Below, piece by piece: positions 1 to 9,805 of a stretch of 64,000 nucleotides of DNA; the stretch's first letter is position 1, and the number at the start of each line of letters is the position of its first letter. The translations under genes were made by a program, and so were the position numbers. Location: NCBI GenBank assembly GCA_022695795.1, contig MU404075.1, positions 419,548 through 483,547 on the forward strand, read 5' to 3'. The DNA comes from Biscogniauxia marginata. Lineage: Eukaryota > Ascomycota > Sordariomycetes > Xylariales > Xylariaceae. A model generated the notes under the pieces. It was given only the letters and a program-made list of their open reading frames with translations, had not been told where the DNA came from and ran no database searches.

Positions 1-114
1 GATATTATGAGAAATAAGGGGGGAAGAATTTATTTAAAGTCTTTAAAACAAAGATTTAAAGAGAAAGGGAATAGTGTTATAAATCGACTCTATTAAAAGG
101 AGCCTTAATAAGGA

Positions 115-547
115 TGTCGAAATAAGGACTAAAAATATGTAAAATTATAAGGATAATATACATTTTATGTAACGTCACGTAATGTTAAATCTATATTAAT
201 TTATTAACTGGGATAAACTTAACATAGTGAATTTAAGTTAGTTTTAAGACTTATCTAAATTCAAAGGTATTTAATATACTAAACGGAAAAAATATATATT
301 AGGGAAAATAAGTATAAAAAGGATAGGATTTTTTATATATTTGATTTTTCTTTTTTTAGTTATTAATCTAAGACTATAATTACTCTTTAATACTATAATA
401 AAAGTACCTTGAAACCTTTTTAACGAATAAAACATTGTGAATTACTTGAATTAATCTTAACCAATTATTACCTTTAAATCAAGAAAATCTAGTATGTACT
501 TACCTGCGAAGTCAGTTGACTAGGAACACACAGGGAGGTTCGTCACA
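115..547. repeat. LTR-like repeat, left copy (heavily mutated)
   Basis: It begins TGTCGAAATAAGGAC and ends GGTTCGTCACA, matching the right copy at both ends (TGTTAAAACACGG at the start, GTTCGTCACA at the end). TG...CA termini in both orientations suggest an LTR, although the transcribed strand is unknown. At about 433 nt it is some 50 nt shorter than the right copy, which is explained by one copy instead of two of a 53-nt internal repeat. It appears more A/T-shifted than the right copy. Confidence 0.65.
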
Positions 548-2262
548 CCGGCTAAGTAAAATTAATAATTTAATATTATTTTTAAATTATTTATTAACTT
601 GAAAAGGAAAACGCGATAACGAATATATTATTTTATAAATCTAAGAACTTAAAAATATAAAAAACTAAAAAAAAAAGCCTAACAAATAATAATTATATTT
701 AAATTAATATTAAAAAATATTATTTTTATTAAAATTAATAAAGTTAAACCCCTTAGTTTATTAAACGTAACGTTAATAAATAAATAAATTTAAATAAATA
801 AAAACAACTTGGAATTATAAATATACTAAAAAAAGAGACGATTCGAAAAGGGAACGACGTAAATTATAATTAATAATTTCCGCAAAAAATAACTTATAAA
901 TATAAATAATCGATAAAATTTATTCCTAGTTAACCTCTATATACTTAAACCGAAATAAGACTTGTAAATTAATAACCTTTTTATATTAATAGCTAAGTAT
1001 AAACGGAAATGTTAATTAATTCGTAATTAATTATATAAATTATAAATTATTTAAGTTATTATACTTTTTATTAATACTTTAAAAGGCTTAATAATACTTA
1101 ATAATAAACTTTAAATTAATACTTATAAATAAGTACGGGTTTAATAATGTTTAAGTTATTATATATTAATTTAATAAGTGATATTAAATTATTTTTTATA
1201 ATTAAACTGTTACTATAAAAAATTTAGCGAAAATATATTATATTAAACTTTACTAAGTTTTCAAATTACTTAAATTAATAAGTAGTAATAAAAGTTTTTA
1301 ATTTATAATTAACTTTATCAACAAAATATTAAAAATTCTAAAAATTATTGTTAATTAAATATTTTTAAATTGCTAAACAAGTTAAAAATATAAACGAATA
1401 TATCGATTAACGCTTAAAACTATATATAAACTATTAATAAAACGATTAATTTTAATTAATTCTTGTAATAAACGCGATATAAACGAGTTTACCTTAAAAT
1501 TTTATTGGATTATCTTTATATAAAGTGAAAAAAGGTTATGTTATATTATTCTTTTATAACTAAATAAAACGTATTATAAATTTTAAAAGATTACTTATTA
1601 CTAAGAAATTTTCTCGAGAAGAAACTTAATAAATAATTAAAACTATTTACGAATATACTAAATTTACTAAAAGTAATATATTAGCCGCATAAAAGTAAAT
1701 ATATAAATAAACTAATAAATATTGGTGCGAGTTAAACTTCGAAGTAAATAATAAAATATTTATTATTAAAAAATATAGTTAATAAACTGGCCGCATAATA
1801 AATTAAATTTCTTGTTAATATAATAACATTTTAAAATAAAAGCTATTTATAAACACTTTTACTTTTTAAAGATATTAAAAGGTTTTATACCGACAAATTA
1901 CGACGATATTTAAATAACTTATTATTAAGCTAAATCGCGAAAAACCCCGAAAAGGAAATTATTAACTTTAATAACTTAAAAAAGGAATAAGAAGTTAATA
2001 AAATATTAACTTCGCGAATATATTATAAAAAGCTATAATATTAAATATAATAAAAAAGTTAAAATTTAAACTTAACTTAATATAATACGAAATTCTTTAA
2101 AAACGTAATAAAGAAAATAAAAATAAAACGGGTCCCTTAATAAAACTATAATAATAACTAAAAGTTATTAAAAAAAGGAATATAACTTTAAATATCTAAA
2201 TAATAATAAAATAACTAATAACTATTACGAATCCAGCCTATTAAAAGGGTTTTTTACAAGGG
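548..2262. mobile_element. Degenerate internal region between the LTR-like repeats
   Basis: This is about 1.7 kb of A/T-saturated sequence with stops in every frame. It is too short for an intact LTR-retrotransposon interior and no protein domain survives. Its last 45 nt (2217-2262) align to 70-114, which lies upstream of the left repeat. Window position 1 is therefore probably already inside another copy of the same internal region. No primer-binding site or polypurine tract can be assigned with confidence. Confidence 0.5.
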
Positions 2263-2746
2263 TGTTAAAACACGGACCATAGGGATGTTAACAGGATAAA
2301 GGATTTCTATGTAACATCACGTGATATGAATCACTATGAATAAGGTGATTTAAGTGTATCTATTTAACAGTATAAGATAAATCACTTTAAATAGGGTAAT
2401 TCAAAGTTATTTAACATATAAAAAGGGAAATAAATCACTTTAAATAAAGTGATTTAAAGGTATTTAACATACTAAAATGGAAATCCTGTATAAGGGAAAA
2501 ACGGGTATAAAAAGGAAGGAATTTCCTTTGTTTTTAGTCATTTATTCTAGTTTTTTAGCTATTAATTTAAGACTATAGTCACTTTTTAATACTATAGTGA
2601 GAGTACCTTGAAATCTCTCTAACGAACAAAATATTATTAACCACTTGAACTAATCTCATTTCACTATTACCTTTAAATCAAGAAAACCTAATACGTACTT
2701 ACCTGTGAAGTCAGCTAACTAGGAATATACAGGGAGGTTCGTCACA
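2263..2746. repeat. LTR-like repeat, right copy
   Basis: It starts TGTTAAAACACGGACC and ends GGTTCGTCACA, 484 nt. Inside it is a 53-nt direct tandem duplication (2379-2431 and 2432-2484), each copy opening with AAATCACTTTAAAT. Only one diverged copy is present in the left repeat, so the duplication accounts for the length difference. Confidence 0.65.
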
Positions 2747-3540
2747 ATAACTAAATAATTATAATACGGAAAGGTAGTAAACGGCAAATTTAAACCTTAA
2801 TATAAAAAACTAATATAATAAACAATTATAAAAAGCATTAATTTATTACCTATAAAATTAAGGGCTTTATAACGTAATAATTTAATTACGGACTCGAGGG
2901 TATCCTTTTTTTACTTAAAATGTAACTCTTTTAAGTTTAAATCTAGGATAAATCAACTTTTATATATATATATATATACTTTAAGTTAACGTTTAAAGGT
3001 AAAAACTAGCCTTTAAAAGAAGTAATATCATAGTTTAATAACGCTAAATTTAACAAAATAATAAATAAAACACTTCGTTATTATATTTATTATAAAATAA
3101 TAAAGTTAAAACAAAAACCTAAAATGTATTTAATTATTAAAATGGCCTTAACGACTATTTTAGATTTTTCTTCTTCTTTACCTTTAATATTTTCGTTAAT
3201 AAACCAGGAAATCAAGTATTACCTTAAATCCCTTTACGTTACTATGATAATTATTTAATTAATTAAATTTTATAAAAGATTATTTAATAATTAAATAAAT
3301 TATAAATTATTTCTTTTAATATTTTATATATAATTTACTAATATATTTAAGTTAATTTATATTTAATTTAATTTAAATAATTTATTTTCTATTTTTAACT
3401 ATTTTAATTATAAAGATATTTAAGATTTTATATATTAATAAATTTATTAATGACTTATATATAATAATATTAAGAAATTTAAGTTTTATTTTAAAGTATA
3501 TTTATAACATTTTTATTTATATTGTTATTTAAATGTGAAA

Positions 3541-5202
3541 TCTTTAAGTTTTTTGTGGTTTTGTGTAGGGGGGGAGGTTCTGACTTATGGATAGAATATG
3601 ATATATATCAAATGTGGTAAATGCACCCGAGGAGTTGGGGGCCGGGGTGGCAAGACCGAAAAGGGGTGGGAAACAGATAAGTCGAAGGTTTCTCACACGC
3701 AGGTTGCCGAGAATATTAGGTATCACAATCGAGAGAAACAAACAATATTTCAGTAGTACACGGGTCGATCATCCTGAACGTACGGATCCTTAAGGGCATG
3801 GTCGATCAACCCATGTCAAAATAACATATCCAAGGGTGAATGATCTATCCATCTAACCAAGTTTGTTACTATATTGCTTCATCGTTTTAAGGATCATTAT
3901 GCAATTTATTTTTTTGATACCAAGATTTATATAACTAATATTCAGTGAATCCGATTTTTCACAATACTACGGTGCTTGAGATCTTGAATGTCAGGTATAG
4001 ATATGTGGTAACCAGCTCAGACAACTAAATGGCAACTAGGTAAGGCTAGATAGCTGGCTACCTCACGATGTCGTCACGCTACCTTAACGTCGTAGCCTGA
4101 TACCAAGGCCTTTCACCGCCTGCTAGGATTATATATACGTATATATTCGAACCCCCTCCTTATAATTAGGCCTAGAATGCTATACATCAGTCATACCTCA
4201 ACCTCAGAGGTAAATGTCTTACCTATATTTACAAGCATTATTATGGAATAAATTATTAAGTAAAAATTCCAAAGAAGTGTCTGTAGTATTAATAATAGTG
4301 TGGATTGGTACAATATGTTGAAAGGTGCTTAATTGAGTGATCTGTTGCAATGAAAAGGTATTTCATACAACTATATAGTAGGTATTCTTGCGAGTTAAGC
4401 CAACTACCGTGTAATTCTGGTCAATGTCTCTTAGAGCTGAGCTAGATATGTAGTTTTGAAGCACCAAAGAGTTATTCTAACTTTTAATCACTGTAGATCA
4501 TCGATCTAGGCTCAATACGCATCCGCGCTTTCTCTCCGTTCTTTCAACAAGACTGTAAATCAATCATTTCAGGTTTCCTATCCTGGTACATGATAAAAGT
4601 ATTACCTCAGTCTAGAATCGGGTGCCATAAGTACAGATAATTAAGCTCGGTCAAGAGAGAGAAAATGACCCGGCGATGGAAATTGAAATGTAGACATGTA
4701 ATCAGCAAACATTCGACACAGGTACCAAGGTCAAAATGTACAAGTGGGCCAATTTAGATTACAGAAAGGATGAGGCGGAGGAGAACCGCACTTCATATTA
4801 TTCTGCAGCTCGGTCTCTCAATACTAGGTACCAATGTATAACAATGCCAATAGCCGGGTCCTGGCCAATTGGAAATCTCCATTCATTTATCCACGTAGAC
4901 TTACATATGTATTTAGACTATGGGGGCCGGAGGAAGTGGACTAGTGTATAACATGCTTATCTGGAAGCACTATAAAGCTAATAATAACAACACAAAGAGT
5001 AGTACCTACTCTAGGTGCTACATCTAAGTAGTGTAGATCAATGATACAGGCATATCAATTTAGCAGGTAGTAGAGAAAGTGTCATTTAAGTAACCCGTTA
5101 TATTTTACAGCACATAAAAAACTTTCCAAGTAGCATCGCACCATGCGGTAACCTCGGATATCGATACACTCACACCGTTGACACCGACTGGGGAGTATGA
5201 GA
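3541..5202. other. Intergenic, no gene seen
   Basis: Base composition returns to normal after about 3540. Small frames here (such as one on the minus strand at 3544-3741 and one on the plus strand at 4736-4951) show no conserved-looking segment. Nothing else is supported; part of the right end is probably the 3' untranslated region of the J-protein gene. Confidence 0.5.
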
Positions 5203-7827
5203 CTACGGCGGTGGGGAAGGTAGGTCCAACTCCTCGTCATCCCCACTGACCTCGACGGTGGCCTCTTTCCCCTTGTACGTGTACCTCACGTGCAAGACTT
5301 TCTCCTCGCCGGGAGACGGGTCCCAGAAACCGATGATGTTGCTCTTGCAGACGCCCGGGGGGATGTACAAGCGCCCGCCGTCGACGAGCGCGGCGACGGG
5401 CACCGTCACGTCGGCTACCTCTTCGGCTCCCCAGGCATTGCTGGTGCCCTGCGCTTTGACGCCGTATTTGGCGCTCAGGACCACGAGGCCGTTTGACGCG
5501 TACTCGGCCCGCATCTTGTTCTGGACACCCGCCGCCATGAGAGACGTGACTTGATCTGCCTCCACGCGCTTGTAGCCCTGGTCGTCCCGGAGCTTTGATT
5601 TCGCCTTCTCTTCTTTGAGGTGCTGACGGTACTGACGGAGACGCCGGTACCTACTCCAGGCCTCCCAGGCCGCGAAGCTCGTGAACGGAACAAGGGTCGT
5701 CCAGAATAGGATACCTGTGTTGAGATTTTCCCTGGAGCACATCAGAAATGGTAAGTTGATTCGCCGACCAAGGCGTGACCAATACACCGACAGATGTAGC
5801 GAGTAACTGCTCAGGCCTAGCTCGAAGCCGAGCTTCGAGAAACGACCAATTCGCTTCAAGCATCGCAGTGCGAGGTAGCCTGTCCAGACCGAGCTTGATG
5901 ACAGCTCAGCTTCAATGCGGACTTCGCGGTCATGGATATGCCCCGGTTGCTTGTGATACACATCTACATGCTCGACCAAATCGTGCGGCGTCTGCTGTGG
6001 CAGCCAGAATCCCACGTCACGCACATATTTGAGCGAGGTGGATAAATAACTGGGCTCCGCAGCAGCCGAGACTGTCCATGAAGCCACCTTGCTGTTGCCA
6101 AAATCCTTGTCGAGCTCACGAAGCCCACGATTCGAAAAGCGATCCACCATCAAGGTCTCTCGTGGCTCGAACAGCCCCCCTATTTTGTATGCTAGTTCTA
6201 TTTTGGGGGTACGATAGAGAGGCAGATTTAAATGTAGGATTTTCCTCTTAACCCTAGCAGAGAAGTTGGATAAGATGCGACTCGTCTCGTCTGCTCGTAT
6301 CTGCCAGTCTCCACTGTCAACGCTGCACAGGAACGCGCCTTCAATGGTTGGTCGCCGCAGGCTTAGCCAGAGCCTAGGGAAACGTTTGTCCCATAAGGTT
6401 GATCTTGCCCCGATCTGAACCACACTTTCCTTCTTGTCGTAGGGAATTATGACGCGCTTTGACAGTCCTATGGATGCTGCAAGCTCGGGAAGTACTTCAG
6501 TCTCGGCCTCTATTATGGTGCCGTCTTCGTCTTCTGCGTTGGCATTGGTGGCTTGTTCTACCTTGGAATGACTGGATTGAAGATTTCGCTGAGATAGGTT
6601 GTGTCGTAATCTAATTGCGATCAAGGGGTGAACCTTTCCAATTTGTAGTTGAGCCAGACGATCTTTCGTTGGGGTAGTAGAAAAGCTTGGTTGATAAGGG
6701 TCAAGTAGCGTTATAATAGGTAGAAATGAGACCTGTTGAAGAAACCCATAGACTGAGCTCCTGATTACCAAGACTGTATCATCTCTCGTGGAAGATGTTG
6801 GATGCTCTTGAGGGTCCATCTTATCGACCTGGCCGGCCAGAGCCGTCTGCTGCGCTACGAGTCTAGCGGGCAAAGATTCTTGGACAATCCGCGTCGCATG
6901 GCGTAATCGGTGGTCCAGCCCAGGTAAGTGAATTAAAAACGAATAGCCCATCTCAAAATCGACTGGTTCTATGGCGGCAGTCCCATTCTGAAGGCCATAC
7001 TGAGGGCCATGCTTCAAGTGTGAAAAAAGTTCTTGGGCGTCAAATCTAGCCCCAAGCTCCCAGCACTCTAGGCCAGCGTCAACATTCGCCTGGTGCTCAC
7101 GATTACTCAGAAGCTCGATATGCCAACGACGATAATCTTCGTACTGCTGGTCACTGCCAATGCTTTCATTGAACGTCCCATCATGGAGGCAGTCAAAATC
7201 ATATTTCAGACGCCGGCAAGGATCGAGCAATGTCTCGAAGGCGGTTTGGACGGCCATAAAATAGATACTGGCTGCATGGCGAAGGTGAGGTGGCTGCGCA
7301 TCCGGGTACAGCAAGGTAAATAGTCGGAAATATGCCCGACGGATACTCTCAGGTGAGGGGTCTCGAGAGACACATAAGAGATCGTAAAAGTTGTCGATGT
7401 TACTAAGTCGTGGGGTTCTGGCTTCATATTGAGTAGCATCGTTGGGAACAAGCTCATCTAAAGGCTGTGATGCGATTGTGCTACGCCCCAATACCGATGA
7501 AGAATCGTCAAAATCGAACTCAATTTCTCGGCGCGTAGCAGCGAATTGCTCATTTAGGGAGAAACGCGATGCCGTACTCCGTATGCTTGGTGCTCCATGG
7601 CCTTCGTGGGCCTGGTGGCTTTGATGATACGAGGTATCGTCGTAGTACGCAGATGACCTGGAAGATGCGTTTCGCGAAGCTTCCGAGTGTCTTGAGGACT
7701 CTGAGTGCCTCGTGGCTTCTGAGGTTCTCGATGCTTCAGACGTACCGTCGTCGGCTTGGCCCCGAGCTCTCCGCAAATGGTTTGTACTTTTAGAGCTTCG
7801 TTTGCTGCGCTTGGGACGGTCGGCCAT
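5203..7827 (-). CDS. DNAJC11-type J-domain protein with degenerate HPD
   Basis: A single long frame runs back to an ATG at 7908, but the ATG at 7827 (protein opening MADRPKRSK) is the better start because the 27 residues before it look like translated leader. Numbering from the upstream ATG, residues about 55-85 form a Ser/Glu/Arg-rich run of near-hexapeptide repeats (SEASR, SEATR, SESSR). A J domain lies at about 173-238 (NFYDLLCV ... RRLKYDF), a hydrophobic segment at about 725-750, and a C-terminal domain from about 830 (VPVAALVDGGRLYIPPGV ... HVRYTYKG) like the DUF3395 domain of DNAJC11. In that family this implies a role at the mitochondrial outer membrane/MICOS-SAM contact. The catalytic HPD triad of J domains reads YPD at 201-203, so Hsp70 ATPase stimulation may be weak or lost. 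Family assignment rests on reading the two domains, not on a search. Confidence 0.82.
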   Translation of the reverse strand: MADRPKRSKRSSKSTNHLRRARGQADDGTSEASRTSEATRHSESSRHSEASRNASSRSSAYYDDTSYHQSHQAHEGHGAPSIRSTASRFSLNEQFAATRREIEFDFDDSSSVLGRSTIASQPLDELVPNDATQYEARTPRLSNIDNFYDLLCVSRDPSPESIRRAYFRLFTLLYPDAQPPHLRHAASIYFMAVQTAFETLLDPCRRLKYDFDCLHDGTFNESIGSDQQYEDYRRWHIELLSNREHQANVDAGLECWELGARFDAQELFSHLKHGPQYGLQNGTAAIEPVDFEMGYSFLIHLPGLDHRLRHATRIVQESLPARLVAQQTALAGQVDKMDPQEHPTSSTRDDTVLVIRSSVYGFLQQVSFLPIITLLDPYQPSFSTTPTKDRLAQLQIGKVHPLIAIRLRHNLSQRNLQSSHSKVEQATNANAEDEDGTIIEAETEVLPELAASIGLSKRVIIPYDKKESVVQIGARSTLWDKRFPRLWLSLRRPTIEGAFLCSVDSGDWQIRADETSRILSNFSARVKRKILHLNLPLYRTPKIELAYKIGGLFEPRETLMVDRFSNRGLRELDKDFGNSKVASWTVSAAAEPSYLSTSLKYVRDVGFWLPQQTPHDLVEHVDVYHKQPGHIHDREVRIEAELSSSSVWTGYLALRCLKRIGRFSKLGFELGLSSYSLHLSVYWSRLGRRINLPFLMCSRENLNTGILFWTTLVPFTSFAAWEAWSRYRRLRQYRQHLKEEKAKSKLRDDQGYKRVEADQVTSLMAAGVQNKMRAEYASNGLVVLSAKYGVKAQGTSNAWGAEEVADVTVPVAALVDGGRLYIPPGVCKSNIIGFWDPSPGEEKVLHVRYTYKGKEATVEVSGDDEELDLPSPPP

Positions 7828-7908
7828 TGGTGAATAAAGCTCAGTGCTTTGGTGTGGCGTGTAAGACTTGGAAATAGGCAAGTACACATCCACGAACGAT
7901 GTGATCAA

Positions 7909-9084
7909 CTAGAAAATCATTGAGCTTCTAAGAACCACTGAGATCTCACAAGCTTCAGTAATAAGATGTTGTCGCGAAGAAGTGCACTTTTCGCCCCTCT
8001 TCCCCACCCTTGACAGCTGCAAGGGATAACACGGATGATCAGGACAAGGATTACGAGTTAGGAAGAATGGTATTGATTGGTTGTTGGTCATTATTGCATA
8101 ATCTAGACGAACACCCGGTGGCTTAACTACCTAGTTAGGGAATATTTTAGAAAACATGGTTGTGGACCACCTCCAGTGCTATCCTACAGTCATAAATTCC
8201 TCTCATGGGTATTAGACTATGTATAAATAGGGTGGTGTTCTGAGTATATCGGTAAGTGTGCTGGTATCCCGTAGATACTAGTAATTAATATTTTTGGGTG
8301 AGTTATATGCTGTTTTAGTCCAAGGATTGACAAACGTATATGCTTATATACGATATATACAGTGGCTATAAAGCGGTATTCCTATATAGCGCCAGTTAGT
8401 CTTACCTAAGGCTAAGACATCAGGTTAAGTCTTATGTACCTAATTCAAGAGTGATTGATATGAGGGGTAAGTCACAAATAACAAGAAAAAAGAGAAGTTT
8501 GCCTACGTCATGTTAAGAGCTACTACAGAATGGTTTCGCTATCATCAAGCCCCTCAATAAATTGTACTGCTCAAATACACGGCATCTTCGCATATAACTA
8601 GTGCGTATTTGGATTTTACAATTGACTCTAGTAGGACAACATGTATCTAACATTACATGTAGTTCGTAAGCTTCGTCACTAAAGAATCATCTCTGTAAAG
8701 CTTTAGCAGGTAAGTTCAAAGTAGAGTTATCTCGATTGCCAATGATTAGTTTCTGCGTTAAGTGCCTTGCATATGTACTCTCCATCACACGCATGTCCCC
8801 ACATCGTAGAATTAAGTTAGCGACATTTCCTATTGCTCGACATGCGAGAAACATATGCGCATATGATGCAGGTCAAACAGCTCCGCCTCCCAATAGAATT
8901 TGCGGACGAGTTACTGTGGTAAGAATCCGATTATCTCCAAGTGTATGTGGTTGCCAATCCCCGCAACTCTGCATATCTGGCTCGGCCTTGAACAACGTTC
9001 ATTGTAGAATGGTACTATCCTTTACTTACTGACACCCTTCAATGAATCCCCATCCTTAAATAGCCATCGATAGTCAGACCTATG
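7909..9084. other. Intergenic with no supported gene
   Basis: This holds the presumed promoter and leader of the J-protein gene on its left side. Around 8840-9010 a plus-strand frame reads a short conserved-looking peptide (LRLPIEFADELLW) followed by in-frame stops. It could be a scrap of a decayed gene but cannot be assigned. Confidence 0.4.
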
Positions 9085-9623
9085 TCTCACCAGCTCCTCG
9101 TTGAGCTTTCAAAGTCTCTCAGAATTCTTCGGCTCTAGCGTATATTCGTACGGATCGCCGATCTGACAATTCCTCAAGTATGCAGGCGGTCTTTCCGGAA
9201 CTCCGGGATCTAGCGCAGCCACGAGCATAGTTGAGGACTCCTGACTCTTCGTCTTCAACCTAGATTCATCCCAAACATACTTACGTCCCGTCTCGCGCAG
9301 GGACATGGCCTCTATCTCTTTAAAAGCCGCCGCAAGGTCGTCAATATGCACCGGTAGCCCCGTGCTGTGGATACTACCCGAGCGGACAGCCATCGAGGTG
9401 GCGCCCTGGATGCTGAGCCGCTTCGTCAGTGCCACACTAAACACGACGTTGGCCGTCTTCAAATCTCCGTACGCTATCCACGGGTGGTACGTCGTGCCGC
9501 CGGAGAAATTTTAGTCGCGCGCTTCTTTGCGGATCTAAGCCGCCGCTAGCAGTGCCGGCATCAGCAGGTTCATCTTACCGGGCGAGTCTGCGTTCCTAAG
9601 CTATCATATTCGAACGAAGGCAT
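9085..9623 (-). pseudogene. Short-chain dehydrogenase/reductase pseudogene
   Basis: Fragments of an SDR of the retinol-dehydrogenase-like fungal type can be read in order on the minus strand. They are MPSFEYDS (from 9623), then after an apparent 1-nt deletion RNADSPGKMNLLMPALLAAA ending in a stop, then after a gap NFSGGTTYHPWIAYGDLK, continuing as an open stretch to 9109. The YxxxK catalytic pair survives as YGDLK, followed by KTANVVFSVALTKRL, which is characteristic of the family. The N-terminal Rossmann glycine motif and the segment between the central strand and the active site are missing. At 9109-9111 a TGA sits where the family has Trp in a RLWKL-like context, and similar coding continues past it (KLNEELVRH). 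Several independent lesions make this a dead gene. A short truncated protein from 9462 is possible but unlikely. Confidence 0.75.
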
Positions 9624-9805
9624 GATTGGGGCAATTATTTCCAAGGCAACTCATGTACGTATGGTTTATGTTACTATTTTGAACTTGATCTTAGAGAGGT
9701 CGATTCACATTCGTTCAGTTTTGTGTTTCAAGAAATGCCATCGCCGAAACTTTATTCCTAAGTCTACCTAACTAAGGACTAGGTATACATATTTCTATGA
9801 CAATA

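Larger units (their letters stand above)
1..3540. mobile_element. RIP-degraded AT-rich repeat block
   Basis: The block is almost entirely A/T with no open reading frame of note, in sharp contrast to the DNA after about 3541. It contains two copies of an LTR-like repeat (115-547 and 2263-2746) separated by about 1.7 kb. Many mismatches between the copies are C/T or G/A transitions, the signature expected of repeat-induced point mutation. Similarity between the copies continues for about 45 nt upstream of each repeat start and a short way downstream, so the block looks like part of a tandem series (internal-LTR-internal-LTR-internal), not a single clean insertion. No target-site duplication is visible. 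No reverse transcriptase or integrase can be read. A short TA microsatellite lies near 2960-2978. Confidence 0.8.

Noticed and set aside
3544..3741. Minus-strand 65-codon frame at the edge of the RIP block
   Set aside because: Short, no motif, next to degenerate repeat DNA.
8840..9010. Plus-strand peptide LRLPIEFADELLW and following residues
   Set aside because: It looks F-box-like at first sight but is short, has in-frame stops and no supporting context.
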